From positions 1 to 64,000 of the forward strand of contig VKHL01000157.1 in assembly GCA_015146655.1 (NCBI GenBank): 64,000 nucleotides of DNA, given 5' to 3'. The translations under genes were made by a program, and so were the position numbers. Source of the stretch: Ochromonas danica. Lineage: Eukaryota > Sar > Chrysophyceae > Chromulinales > Chromulinaceae. Numbering within the stretch: position 1 is the first letter of the stretch; each line of letters starts with the position of its first letter. The notes under the pieces are model-generated. The model did not search any database and was not told the DNA's origin. It saw only the letters and a list, made by a program, of their open reading frames with translations. Below are positions 1-10,660 of the stretch, piece after piece.

Positions 1-1727
1 AGTTACCAAGAGACATTCTTCATAGTGTCTACTCAGAGTGGTTATCATCATGGCGGGATCTGTCATGTTTGGATGTAGGGTGTGTAGGGAAAGAAGATCG
101 TGAGGCATGGTTGTGTTCATTAAGTGAGTTGAGGATGATAAGCGGTAAAAGTCTGAAAAGGCTATATCGTAAAGAGTCCCTGAGAAGGTGGTATGAGTGG
201 GTGATTAGTCGTAAAGTGTTGGTGGTGGTGGAAATGTTTCCTGTGCAATTGAGAGTGTTTGCTAATCTTACAACAGAGTTAGACTTTGGAAGATACTGTC
301 CATATATTCGCTCAATAGAAATCACGAATGACTTGGATGCCACTGGGCATGCTTTGGATTCGAACATGTTGAGTGTGTTAGAGGAGAGAGTATATTTATT
401 TTTGAAAGAGTGCATTCAATTGGAAGGAATGAAATATATTGGATGGGACTATGGTGAAGTTGATGATGTGATATTCTCCGCTTTGAGAAGAGGGTTAAAG
501 GCCAACACCTTACACAACATTTCCATTAATTTCTGGCCACCCGGTCCCATATCTTCTTCTACCGTGAGTATGATTCTCCAATTCCTCGCCAACCAAGCGT
601 CGAGTATGGAAGACTTTGAGTTCTCTGTTGATGGTGTTAGCATAGAAAGTGTGGATGAATTGGTAAACATGCTACGTGAGAATAGGTCTCCACTGAAGAA
701 GTTGGGTTTGCTTGTTGCTCACATTTCCTTGCAGAAGGTATTAGAATGTTTATCTTCTGTTGGAGAGCATTTAGAGACACTACATGTGGGACGATTTGAT
801 GTGCCATGTAGAGTAGATTATGTGGATAGGGATTGTTTGTCTTCATTGGGAAGATCTTGTCCTGAGTTGAAGAGAGTGAGCTTTATCACATCTGATACTC
901 CATCTGATGAGTTTTCTATAAGGAAGATATATCAGCTCTATGAGTTATGTTCTAATTTCACCTTCTTTCATTCTACTTCCAGATTTGGATGGATCACCAT
1001 TAATGTAAATGATCGAAATGAATTCAATTACTCGCTGCAACCAAATGATCGATTTTCAAGAGAGGAGAAGGAGATGTTTTTGGAATGTGTGCGTCTTGCA
1101 ATACAAAGAAGTCAATATAAACTGTCGGTGTCCAATCACCCGTTCTGTGGCAACTTTATACAGCAACATGATGACTGGGTTTTGGTGAAGTCTAAGCTAT
1201 CCCCTTATCTCACTGATCTGAATGGGGCGATGTCAGAATCTATCTTAATCGAAGCAGTGAAGGAACTTCCTCGTTTGCAGGAGTTGACTGTTTATCTTAA
1301 GGAAGAGAGGTTTAGTGATTTGAGTTTATCTGTGTTAAAGGATTATGGCAACGGCTTAAAGAGGCTGTGGTTATTTGGCATGAGGCTTCCACCAGATCAA
1401 TGCAGCTTCAGTGATGAGATGATAAGCAAGGTGATTCGAGGATGCGAAATGTTGGAAGAGTTGAAGATACCTGGTGCAGGACGGGAGAGTGTGTTAGCAG
1501 TGAAGCATCATTCAAGGTTGAGAGAAGTGTGTTTGGATGAGGTGAAGCTAGGTGAGGAAGAGGTTTCAAGTATGCTTGAGTTGGATGAGAGAGAAGGTGA
1601 AGAGAAGTGTGTATGGAGAAGATTAAGAAAGGGTGAGATCAACGGCGAAGGATACAAGTTTTCCCATAAGTATTTGGAAGCAAATGGATGTTGGCAGGGA
1701 GGGAAGCAAAGTACTTTTTCCATATGA
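1..1727 (+). CDS. F-box-like/LRR protein, family copy 1 (5' end cut by window)
   Basis: The reading frame is open from base 3 to the TAG at 1725-1727. Comparison with copy 2 shows that the first nine codons lie before the window, so this gene is cut by the window edge and is not broken; the full protein would be about 583 residues. The N terminus (LPRDILHSVYSEW, then a Cys-rich stretch ending in DREAWLCSL) resembles an F-box helix pair. The rest is irregular leucine-rich repeats of the Cys-containing type, such as LGRSCPELKRV and CEMLEELKIPG. F-box/LRR proteins usually select substrates for SCF ubiquitin ligases; that role is inferred here. The gene has no intron and is the first of five family members in the window. 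It shares long blocks with copy 5. Confidence 0.75.
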   Translation, partial: LPRDILHSVYSEWLSSWRDLSCLDVGCVGKEDREAWLCSLSELRMISGKSLKRLYRKESLRRWYEWVISRKVLVVVEMFPVQLRVFANLTTELDFGRYCPYIRSIEITNDLDATGHALDSNMLSVLEERVYLFLKECIQLEGMKYIGWDYGEVDDVIFSALRRGLKANTLHNISINFWPPGPISSSTVSMILQFLANQASSMEDFEFSVDGVSIESVDELVNMLRENRSPLKKLGLLVAHISLQKVLECLSSVGEHLETLHVGRFDVPCRVDYVDRDCLSSLGRSCPELKRVSFITSDTPSDEFSIRKIYQLYELCSNFTFFHSTSRFGWITINVNDRNEFNYSLQPNDRFSREEKEMFLECVRLAIQRSQYKLSVSNHPFCGNFIQQHDDWVLVKSKLSPYLTDLNGAMSESILIEAVKELPRLQELTVYLKEERFSDLSLSVLKDYGNGLKRLWLFGMRLPPDQCSFSDEMISKVIRGCEMLEELKIPGAGRESVLAVKHHSRLREVCLDEVKLGEEEVSSMLELDEREGEEKCVWRRLRKGEINGEGYKFSHKYLEANGCWQGGKQSTFSI

Positions 1728-2404
1728 TATTCACCGATTTAAATTTAATTGGCTGTCTGCAGTGATGGTAGACTGAGTCAACTCCTCCTGACTCCTACCT
1801 CTTGTTGCACTCTTGTAAGATCTAAGTGAAGAGTAGTTGCTACTTTTCCTTGAGCTTTGTTGGGTCTATATATAATGGTTAGGGTTAGGACTTAGGGTTG
1901 GGACTTTTCTTGTCAAGTTTCAAACTCCAAATTTCTCCAATTTCCATTGGCATTCCTCTCCATCAAGAGAAGGAATTTCCTTCCTGTAGGACCAAAGAGA
2001 AGGAATTGATTTGAGTTTGAATTGGGTGCGTGGGTGTTGACGGATTTTCTCCAATGATGGAGTTTTATCCGTCAAAGCAAGAATCGATGCCAAACTGGCG
2101 AAAACGGGTTTTAAAATCAATTTTGCTGATCACCAAAGTCGATCTTGCTTCCCTCCTCTGCTGGAAATTTAGGCCGACGAAACTTTCCTTCAGACATTTT
2201 CGACGGCTGCTGTCTCTGTGACAATACGAATCGCTCTTCCAGTCTTCTGTGCCATATAGTTGCTTCACATTCCTCTGATTGACTGACTGACAGGGATTTC
2301 TTGCTACTAAAGAAGCTGTCCTATTATTATCTTCTTTCGTGCTGTGAGATAATTGGAAATTTTGAACAGACAGGAATTGCTTATATCTGAAGATATTATA
2401 GACC
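1728..2404. other. Spacer between LRR copies 1 and 2
   Basis: No gene is supported here. The first 130 bases resemble the sequence after copy 2 (a shared stretch around GTAAGA..GAGTGAAGAG and TTGAGCTTT.TTG.GTCT), so the duplicated unit includes 3' flank. A telomere-like run lies at 1878-1907. The last 25 bases before the copy 2 ATG (ending TATAGACC) match the bases before copies 3 and 4, suggesting a shared promoter or leader. Confidence 0.6.
1878..1907 (+). repeat. Short telomere-like run
   Basis: Three to four imperfect TTAGGG units occur in a row, interrupted by TTAGGAC and TTGGGAC. This resembles an interstitial telomeric sequence, but it is too short to be sure it is not chance. Confidence 0.35.
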
Positions 2405-4162
2405 ATGTCCAGCAAATCTTTACTGTTGCAGTTACCAAGAGACATTCTTCATAGTGTCTACTCAGAGTGGTTACCATCATGGCGGGATCTGTCACGTTTG
2501 GATGTAGGGTGTGTAGGGAAAGAAGATCGTGAGGCATGGTTGTGTTCATTAAGTGAGTTGAAGATGACAAACTGGGATATTTTGCGAAGGCTATCCCAGC
2601 GCTCTATGGAAAGGTGGTATGAGTGGTTGATAAGTCGTAAGGTGTTGTTGGTGGAGAGATTTCCTGTGCGATTGAGTGTGTTTGCTGATCTTATTCTTAC
2701 AACAGAGTTAGACTTTGGAAGCTACTGTCCATTTATTCGCTCAATAGAAATCACGAATGACTTGCATGCCACTGTGCATTCTCTAGATTCGAACATGTTG
2801 AGTGTGTTGGAGGAGAGATTGTACTTGTTTGTCAGAGAGTGTATTCGATTGGAAGGAATGTGCTATATCGGATCAAAGGACAGCAGCGAGATTAGTAATT
2901 TGATATTCTCCGCTTTGAGAAGAGGGTTAAAGGCCAATACCTTACACAGCATTTCCATTAATTTCTGGCCACCCGCTTCTGCACCTCCTTCTACCGTGAG
3001 TATAATTCTCCAATTCCTCGCCAACCAAGTGTCAAGTATGGAAGACTTTGTGTTCTCTGTTGATGGTAGTATAAGCATAGAAAGTGTGGATGAATTGGTA
3101 AATATGCTACGTGAGAATAGGTCTCCACTGAAGAAGTTGGGTTTGCTTGTAGACAACATCTCTTTGCAGAAGGTATTAGAATGTTTATCTTCTGTTGGAG
3201 AGCATTTAGAGACACTGGAGGTGGGAAGTAAAACAGAAGATTCTATGGAAGGAGTATTTTTGTCTACATTGGGAAGATCTTGTCCTGAGTTGAAGAAAGT
3301 GAGCTTTTTCACATCTGATACTCCATCTGATGAGTTTGCTTTAAGGAAGCTTTGTCAACTCTATGAATTGTGTCCACACTTTATCTCTTGTAATTGCTCT
3401 TCTTTGTTTGCCATTGATGTGAATGATAACAATGCGTTGGACTGCTGGCTGGCTCGTACGGTACTGTTATCGAGAGAAGAAAAGGAACTCGTTTTTGAAT
3501 GTATGCGTCTTGCAATACAAAGAAGTCAATGCAAGCTGACATTATCCAATAAACCCTTCTGTGGGAACTTTATAAAGCAACATGATGACTGGGTTTTGAT
3601 GAAGTCCAAGCTATCCCCTTATCTCACTGAACTGAATGGTGTGATGTCAGAATCTATCTTAATCGAAGCAGTGAAGAAACTTCCTCGTTTAGAGAAGTTG
3701 ACAGTTATACTTGAGCAAGATAGGCTCACTGATTTGAGTTTATCGGTTATAATAGAGTATGGCTATGGCTTAAAGACTCTGTACATAGGTTGCTTGAGAT
3801 ATAGACCAGAGCAATGGGGCTTCAGTGATGAGATGGTGAGTAAGGTTATTAGAAGTTGTGAGCTATTGGAGGAGTTGAGGATAACTGGTGTAGGATATGA
3901 GAGTGTGTTAGCAGTGAAGCATCATTCAAGGCTGAGGACGGTATATTTGGATGACGTTAACGTAAGTAAAGAAGAGATGTCAATTATGCTTGAGTTGGAT
4001 GAGAGAGAAGGTGAAGAGAAGTGTGTGTGGAGAAGATTAAAAAAGGGTGAGATCAGTGGGAAAGGATACAAGTTTGTCTACCATGTTGAGGAAAGAAAGA
4101 GGTATTGGTTTATTATGAATTCGTTAAAGTTCATGCCAGAAGGGTGGATGGCCAGGTGTTAG
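2405..4162 (+). CDS. F-box-like/LRR protein, family copy 2
   Basis: A complete intronless frame of 585 residues starts at ATGTCCAGC, the start shared with copies 3, 4 and 5. Residues 1-50 form an F-box-like N terminus (LLLQLPRDILHSVYSEW). The remainder is degenerate Cys-type LRRs with conserved blocks: FADLILTTELDFGSYCPFI, then a stretch ending FCGNFIKQHDDWVL, then KHHSRLRTVYLDDV near the C terminus. It is highly similar to copy 1 over most of its length (for example the block around residues 230-270), but the C-terminal tail after residue 555 differs. It lies in tandem with copy 1, same strand, 677 bases apart. A role as an SCF substrate receptor is inferred only. Confidence 0.8.
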   Translation: MSSKSLLLQLPRDILHSVYSEWLPSWRDLSRLDVGCVGKEDREAWLCSLSELKMTNWDILRRLSQRSMERWYEWLISRKVLLVERFPVRLSVFADLILTTELDFGSYCPFIRSIEITNDLHATVHSLDSNMLSVLEERLYLFVRECIRLEGMCYIGSKDSSEISNLIFSALRRGLKANTLHSISINFWPPASAPPSTVSIILQFLANQVSSMEDFVFSVDGSISIESVDELVNMLRENRSPLKKLGLLVDNISLQKVLECLSSVGEHLETLEVGSKTEDSMEGVFLSTLGRSCPELKKVSFFTSDTPSDEFALRKLCQLYELCPHFISCNCSSLFAIDVNDNNALDCWLARTVLLSREEKELVFECMRLAIQRSQCKLTLSNKPFCGNFIKQHDDWVLMKSKLSPYLTELNGVMSESILIEAVKKLPRLEKLTVILEQDRLTDLSLSVIIEYGYGLKTLYIGCLRYRPEQWGFSDEMVSKVIRSCELLEELRITGVGYESVLAVKHHSRLRTVYLDDVNVSKEEMSIMLELDEREGEEKCVWRRLKKGEISGKGYKFVYHVEERKRYWFIMNSLKFMPEGWMARC

Positions 4163-4527
4163 CTGTTGACAGGCTACAATGGCTGCAAATTACTAACACT
4201 GTCTGTGTCAACACCTACAGTAAGACTTGAGTGAAGAGTTGTTAGTTATATTTCGTTGAGCTTTATTGTGTCTGTAGAAAAAGGGTTATTTTCTGATTAG
4301 ATACGACCAGACAGTTGTTCAATAATAAAGTAATAAGTAAATGCTCTGTTTGAGATAAAGAGGACGCACACCCAAAATAAAGAACAGTAGATAGAGTTGT
4401 TTGCAATAGTTACGTTCCATAGCAATCCTATGATGGTGGTGAGATACCTCACCTAATCATGTGGTAGACAATGTTCTTTCCAGCCGAGATCTAGAGATGC
4501 TCGTAAAGAGCAAAACCAAAAGGTTAT
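4163..4527. other. Spacer after LRR copy 2
   Basis: No gene is seen. The first 120 bases resemble the flank after copy 1. An AATAAA at 4324-4329 could serve as poly(A) signal for copy 2. The rest is ordinary AT-rich sequence up to the tRNA 3' end. Confidence 0.5.
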
Positions 4528-4600
4528 CACCGACCGGGGGGCTCGAACCCCCGACCACAAGGTTAAGAGCCTTGCGCTCTACCGACTGAGCTAGGACGGC
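4528..4600 (-). tRNA. tRNA-Lys (anticodon CUU)
   Basis: Read on the minus strand this is a 73-nt cloverleaf: D arm GCTC/GAGC, anticodon stem CAAGG/CCTTG with loop CTCTTAA (anticodon CTT), and T stem GGGGG/CCCCC with loop TTCGAGC. The A box (TAGCTCAGTCGG) and B box (GGTTCGAGCC) needed for Pol III are both intact, and two T4 runs follow the 3' end. No intron is present. The acceptor stem GCCGTCC/GGTCGGT has one G-U pair and one U-U mismatch, so it is slightly irregular. The CCA end is not encoded. Confidence 0.9.
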
Positions 4601-4702
4601 TTAACTTCACATATTTGTGTTGAAAGAAAAGAGTAATATAATCGAAATAAGCAAACGTCATTGTTCAGAGATGGAGAGATAGTGGAAACATATAACCTAA
4701 AT

Positions 4703-6598
4703 ATGAAAATGAGAAGTTTTCAAGTTTGGTATCTTCTGGTAAGCAGATTCTCTTATCTCTCTAGTGTTCTTCTGTCATAATTTAAATATTCGATGATTTC
4801 TTCTTCTATGACTACTACTAGATAGGATTGTCTACTTCCTTACTAGTCCTACTAGAAGGAAGTCGTCCATCCTTCATCATCACAGCATCAGCAGCTAGTA
4901 ATATCTTAAGTAAACCTATTCCTAATGAGAGTCGTCATCTAGAAGGTGTTCGAGTGAGTCAAAAGAAGACCTCTATGACCTCTTCCTCTACCTCCTCCAC
5001 TATTCTTGATGATTCCTATTATCTCTCTAAGGTTCGTTCATCTTTAATACTTGAATTATAGTAATTAAATTAATTATTTTATTTAATTAATTTATTATTA
5101 TTATTGTGTGGTTCTTATAGGATGATGTCAAGACTGCTATTGCCATGAAAGAACAAGAATCATCAACAACAGGAGAAGGAAATGTTGAAGGCAATGATCG
5201 TTCTAGTCGTTCTCGTCGAGTAAGACAATCACAATCATAGCACTATATTTTGCTCCTTCTTCTTCTTAAGTAGTTGATGATATCAAGGATTAATTCATGA
5301 TAGCTATGCTACTAACCTTTCCTTATCTAAATTTAATGCTCCTTGTTTGTTTTTATAGTCATCATCGTATAAGAAACAACAACGGAAAGATAATGAACCA
5401 TTCTCTGTTCCTTGGTGGTTAGACCATCTCCCCAAGGTAATTGATATAATATTATAATTCATTATTATCATATACGTACTGATGACGTGTGATGTACTAA
5501 TAATGTCTTGGTTCCATCACATGTTTTGGTTTGGTATTATTATAGGTTAATTTACATTTTGATCCATTGGTGAATTTCAAGTTGAAGCAACGTTTAATGT
5601 TAATGGGAGCTTGTGTTACTTTGGGCTTGGATTATTTATCTGATATTGCTCAATGGAGGTCCTATTGTACGATAGAAGACTCTTTGGTCAGAGGTATTAC
5701 CACTTCAAATCCTATTCGACTGCCCCTGCTTGCTGCCTTCATCAACTAATGCTTTATCTATCATCAACTAATGTGAAGGGAGATTCAGTCTTCGTGGATC
5801 GGAGCTTGGCTGGGCAAAATCTTGGTTACTTAATTTAGGTAAAGATAGCAATATGACTAAGAACACTTGTATCTAATGTCTTGGCTTGTATTGCATCGAT
5901 AGGTCTTGGAGAGGAGAATGCAGCCAAATTAAAACTTCGTTTGGGATTAAACTTGAAAAGCTACAAACTTTATGCTAAGTTGCGTTTTCGCACAGAGCCT
6001 ATCTCTCCTTTTGATATTGGAGAAGGGCTATCGTGTGCAGGCAAATTGCCCTTACCTCTCTATGTCTTACCCATGCTCCGTTCCATTCCTTTGCGCATCG
6101 AGTACCGATTGCGGTTGAATACTGCCTCTCATACTTGGGGTGGTGGTCGTAATCGGAATCGGAATGGTCTATCACCTCATAGAGAAGAAGTGGTCTCGTT
6201 AAGTACTGGATTGGGTGCTGTGGATTTGTCACTCGATGAGTTGAACTTTTGTTTGGAATGGGATGAACATTCCCCTCTATGGGTGAGCAACTGTTCTTTC
6301 TCTATTTCTTCGTGTTTCTCATCAAGTGATATATATAATGTTTTCTTATTTCTAACTTCAACAGAATATTGGCATTGTTCGTTCAGAACCTGTTCGGAGA
6401 CTGCGCACATCATTACCCTCTTTGACCTTCCCCAACTCCTCGGATAGGCCACCATCTTCATCAAAGGCACCAGAGTTCTCGAACAATGGTTTTGCTCCCC
6501 ATGGTAGAAACGTAGGGAGCAAGAGTAGCAACGCGGGTGCCAATGGTAGAAGCACCACTCCTCCCCCCAGAAGTGATCGATCGCGGTTCACCATGTAG
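4703..6598 (+). CDS. Conserved protein with plant/algal look and an apparent signal peptide
   Basis: Eight exons join in frame: 4703-4738, 4822-5031, 5121-5219, 5359-5436, 5546-5693, 5779-5838, 5903-6282 and 6365-6598, giving 414 residues. The first two exons make a hydrophobic leader (MKMRSFQVWYLLIGLSTSLL) followed by a Ser/Ala-rich stretch, which looks like a signal peptide and could be the first part of a bipartite plastid presequence. The core contains MLMGACVTLGLDYLSDIAQW, GRFSLRGSELGWAKSWLLNL and KLRFRTEPISPFDIGEGLSC, then SLDELNFCLEWDE. I recall similar blocks from uncharacterised plant proteins, but I assign no function. The C-terminal 75 residues are Ser/Asn-rich. The start exon is my inference; the other junctions are well supported by frame. 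Confidence 0.65.
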
Positions 6599-7180
6599 AT
6601 ACAGTATGTTATTCACATTGTGAGAATCTGGTAGTAAGCGTTGAAGCAAGGAAAGTGGTTTTATTTGTCGATTCTATTGAAAGTAGTAGTACTGATGGCT
6701 TTTATTATTGCTTGTTTTGTAAATACAGAAAGTGATGTCAGAATTTAATTTGCCTGTGATTAGCACTTTTTGTGCCGTCATTGATCGTTGCTGTTGATCA
6801 TTACGATTATGAGCTATTGCTCAACTAGTTCCATCGAGAGGGCTGCCTTCACCGACTCTCAACTGATATAGCATGACAGCCCATGAAAATTGGTTCAGTA
6901 AGCATCTTTACAAGCACTTTACAAGACAAAAAGTAATTCCTGCGGAAAGTGCACGAAAGACAAAAGGGTTAGATCGGTTTACATCATAGAGGACACCATC
7001 TTATACTACCATCGCATCTTCTTTCTTTGTCCCTCCTTCGCTCCCAACTATCGTATAGCTGGTGGATAGACAATTGATTGTGCTACTTGATCATGATTCT
7101 ATTCTATTTCTTCCTCTTAGAAAGGTTAGATTAACTTATCAACATCCAGGATATCATCTTGATATTGATACAAACTTATG
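6599..7180. other. Spacer between convergent genes
   Basis: This holds the 3' flanks of the 414-residue gene and of the beta-propeller gene on the opposite strand. No further gene, RNA or notable repeat is seen. Confidence 0.5.
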
Positions 7181-8974
7181 TTAATGTTGGTGAATATCAT
7201 CATCTTCCATTTCTTCCTCATGATGATCAAATCGTCCTCGTCCTCCTCCTCCCTTCAATCTTCCTAATTTCTTTGCTAAACTAATTGCTTGTATATTCTC
7301 TCGATTCTCTTCTTGATCAACTTCTTTACCCTCAACTTTATTCTCTATTTCAGAATGACGACGACAACGATTGACTAGAGAGAGTGAGTTTAACAAGGCA
7401 GACAGACGCATTTCTAAGACAATACCATGTGTATCTTGCCATCCAAATGATACTAAAACAACATCTTTTTTAAATGGATGACGTTCAAGACCAATTGGAA
7501 AGACAATGTAAGATACTCTTCGACTAAATGGTTTTCCTTTATATAACGCTTTAACAACAATTGGAAAAGTTGATACAGAATGTATACGTAAAGAATGAGC
7601 ACATAATGTAGCAGCTCCCATATAGAAAGCACATGGGAAATGACTAAAATCTGTACTATGAAAGAAGAAGAGAAAGAGATCTTCATTAATACGTAATAAA
7701 GGACTACCACCATGTAAACTCTCTCCAAATTCTTTCTTCCAAGGTATCTCACGTGATTTACGTCTACCACGTGGTGTTGTCTTTCTCTTTTTTCTTTTAT
7801 TATGATTATTATTATGATTGTTATTATTATTACTACTACTAACTTCTGGTGCATATCCTCCTTCATCACTTAAAAAACCTAATGATGATTTCTCATTTGA
7901 AATATCATCAACAACAGCAATTTGATCTTTAGTATGTCCTAATATTTTCAAAATCTTTTGTATTGGACCAATGGTATGTAATAAATAGATTGATCGATCT
8001 AATGCAAAAGGTAACCAATTTCTTTGTTGTGTATCTAATTCTGAATCAAAACGTACAACTTCTGTAAAATGTATCCTTTGTTGTGGTGGTTGTTGTTGAT
8101 CTTCTCCTACTAAACTATCATTTACTAATCGACCAAAAGTATAAAACATGGAAGCACGTTCTTTATTTGGTCCAACTTTTTGTGTTGAAATGAATGTTAA
8201 TAGAAAAGTATGATCATCAATACGTAATAATCTTCCATCTTCTTGACTTTCATTAAAATGATTTAATAATGGAAATCGTGTTGTTAATGATGTTCCACCT
8301 AATCCAAGATATACTTCATCATCATATAATGTTGTCAAATCTTTACTTAACCATCCAAATCCTAATCTTTTTGAATGATCTTTCCAACAGATTAACATTC
8401 TTCCTTGAAATAATAATATTGAAGGATTAACTTTTCTCCAGAGAAAGACATGATGATCCCATGGTGCAAAGGTATTACGTTCTAATGTTGTAGCATATTC
8501 TATACGAGCTGCTAATAACTGTGTCCAATGAGTTCCTTCAGGTCGTATAGATGGTAAAATAGCATCTACAATGATTCCATCTTTATCATCATTATCATCA
8601 TCATGTGCTTGTTGGGTAGTGATTGAGGTAGTGGTGGTAGTAGATACAGGAGAGGTAGTAGTAATAGTAGTAGTTTGATTCCTACTACCAAATCCAAATA
8701 ATCTATCCCCTAAGAGATCTTTCACTAATCGTGGTGGAAGAATCAGAATAGAAGTATTAAGATCCTCTTTCACTTTCTGATAGGTATAGTCATCAGGGAA
8801 ACCATAGATAGAAGAGTTAGTATAATAGATGAAATATGATCGTTGATAAGCATCTGGAGCTTGATCAAGAAAGTCTTCTTCATTGACTTGTAAGATGATA
8901 GAAGAACGATAATCACCTTGAATAAGAATAACAATAAGAGAGAAGAAGAGAAAGATACCAATAAGAGGTATCAT
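7181..8974 (-). CDS. Secreted or type II membrane protein, GH130-like beta-propeller
   Basis: A single-exon frame of 597 residues. Residues 1-20 are strongly hydrophobic, a signal peptide or signal anchor. The body has features of five-bladed beta-propeller glycan-active proteins: RNWLPFALDRSIYLLHTIGP resembles the 'nW.Pf..~.l..iys..P' strand of GH130-like proteins, and GGSPLLRINEDLFLFFFHS resembles the 'GG.P.i......l.ffH' blade. Thr-rich (about 105-125) and Asn/Lys/Arg-rich (about 375-400) insertions break the fold into loops. Several Asn-X-Ser/Thr sites near the N terminus (around NSS, NTS) suit a secretory route. A phosphorylase, hydrolase or glycosyltransferase role cannot be told apart, and no catalytic residue is claimed. 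It converges with the upstream gene. Confidence 0.6.
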   Translation of the reverse strand: MIPLIGIFLFFSLIVILIQGDYRSSIILQVNEEDFLDQAPDAYQRSYFIYYTNSSIYGFPDDYTYQKVKEDLNTSILILPPRLVKDLLGDRLFGFGSRNQTTTITTTSPVSTTTTTSITTQQAHDDDNDDKDGIIVDAILPSIRPEGTHWTQLLAARIEYATTLERNTFAPWDHHVFLWRKVNPSILLFQGRMLICWKDHSKRLGFGWLSKDLTTLYDDEVYLGLGGTSLTTRFPLLNHFNESQEDGRLLRIDDHTFLLTFISTQKVGPNKERASMFYTFGRLVNDSLVGEDQQQPPQQRIHFTEVVRFDSELDTQQRNWLPFALDRSIYLLHTIGPIQKILKILGHTKDQIAVVDDISNEKSSLGFLSDEGGYAPEVSSSNNNNNHNNNHNKRKKRKTTPRGRRKSREIPWKKEFGESLHGGSPLLRINEDLFLFFFHSTDFSHFPCAFYMGAATLCAHSLRIHSVSTFPIVVKALYKGKPFSRRVSYIVFPIGLERHPFKKDVVLVSFGWQDTHGIVLEMRLSALLNSLSLVNRCRRHSEIENKVEGKEVDQEENRENIQAISLAKKLGRLKGGGGRGRFDHHEEEMEDDDIHQH

Positions 8975-9784
8975 ATCCCTCCCTTGGTAGTGACAGTGTG
9001 TTCTATAGGAGAGAAGTAGAAGTGATAGTAAACCACAACAGTTGTGGTAGTAGTAGTACTAGTAGCAGAGGTAAGAATTCAACAACAGTTAACAGAGACG
9101 TTAAGATAATAAAACAACAAAAATCAAACAAAACCACCAGTAGTTAGTAATGGAATAAGAATTGAAAGACCTATTTTAAAATTACTATATAGACCTAGTA
9201 AGGAAATGATAAAACTGATACGGTTTTTATTGGGAAAGGGTGGAGAAATGATAGAGATTTCTTCTGTGATAGTCTTCACAGTCAATCTGAACTGCCGGAT
9301 CAATTGGTCGTCACAACGTGACATAACGAAGTAAGGGAAACCTCATTAAGTTAACGGCAACTTCCGGACTTTCAACTCCAAATCTATGAGTTTTTAAACA
9401 ATACTGCACTAGTCTACCTCCGACTACTTTTAGTTGGCACCGACCTTTTCTTTGTGTTGTGGTATATTTTTGATTGTTGTTCATTCACTGTTGGATATTA
9501 CAGTATATATGCTGGTCATATTAATATACCATTCGATTCGTATCATCGAAAGGAATTCAACTCTGATGATCTTTTTTTTTTGTAAGAGAATGCTGGAAGA
9601 CAAAGAAATTACTCTTTGAAAACCTGGAAAAGAATGTTAAAAAACCGTTGGTTTTCAGCGAGCGTTTATGGGTTTGTCCACTACTGGAATAGCACACATG
9701 CACTAACAAGAAAGCCAGATCACATAGAAGCTACTATTACATCACTTTTTATCTTATTCCTATCTAATAGTAGCTATTAAGGAA
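8975..9784. other. Promoter side of the propeller gene and 3' flank of the next gene
   Basis: The first 100 bases upstream of the ATG are rich in GTA/GTAGTA repeats. Only short frames without homology or splice support are present. No RNA gene is seen. Confidence 0.45.
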
Positions 9785-10660
9785 CTAATTATCATCTTTC
9801 CGCTTTGATAAGAAAAGACTAAGAACACCTTTGACTACAAGTAAAATCAATCGTAGTACTAACTCTACGACAAAGAATAAGGCAAACCATCCAACAAAGA
9901 GACCAAAGAGTCTCTTAGCTAACTCCCATGTCTTTAATACTTCAGGTTGAGAAAGGTCTATTATTAACTTTCCTACTTCACCAAGATGCTTCTCATACTG
10001 TTCCAAGATGATAGTTTTCACTTGAGGTAATATGAAGTAAGGTAAGATAATAAAAGCTAGACCAAGAAGCCAATTCAACAATGTCTCTATTATAACATCA
10101 TCACCATCATATGTCAGTGTGTGTTAGTGTACTAGTAAATGTTAGTATACAGTCTACATCAGTGTGTATGCATATGTCAGTGTATATAGTAAGTAGTACA
10201 TGTTAGTCAATCAGTCAGTCGGTGTGCGTTAGCGTATATGTCAACTAGTGTATGTCAGTGTAAGTAGTGAGTGTATGTCAATGTAAGTGTGTCAGTGTGT
10301 AGGAGGTCCATCAGTGTATGTCAGTGTAAGGTATGTCAATGTGTATGTGCGTGGGGGAGGTCAGTCAGTGCACAGTATGTCAATATATCTAGAAGGAGTG
10401 GATAATAACAAAATTAACTTACCAGCTCTATTTCCATTAGGAATGAATGATAAAGCTTTAGAAACAAGTCGAGAAGTCATGAAAATATAAAGTCTTGCTA
10501 TGATATAGACAATCATTGGTAATAGACAACAATATAGACGATTGACTTCTACTGTGAGACCAGGTTGAAGAAAATCCAAACTATAATGACTTGTTAGAGC
10601 ATACATGATAGCACTAGGAAAGATAAGACCTGTTATTTCAAGAAGAAACCGAAACAACAT
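9785..10660 (-). CDS. Small multi-pass membrane protein, possibly TB2/DP1/HVA22 (REEP)-like
   Basis: Two exons (10423-10660 and 9785-10086) join in frame across a 336-bp intron with a GTAAGTT donor, giving about 179 residues. At least four hydrophobic segments are visible (for example LLPMIVYIIARLYIF, LLGLAFIILPYFILP and LFVGWFALFFVVELVL), and the tail is basic-acidic (KRKDDN). The order of an FPS..Y motif early and LPQVK...YEKH after a membrane segment loosely recalls HVA22/REEP membrane-shaping proteins of the ER, but the match is weak. The intron holds a TG-type minisatellite on the plus strand. Confidence 0.55.
10090..10380 (+). repeat. Degenerate TGTCAGTGTATG minisatellite in intron
   Basis: Many imperfect units of the kind TGTCAGTGTAxG or GTTAGTGTA lie one after another. 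It fills most of the intron of the small membrane protein gene, whose sense strand therefore reads as CA-rich. Confidence 0.7.
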
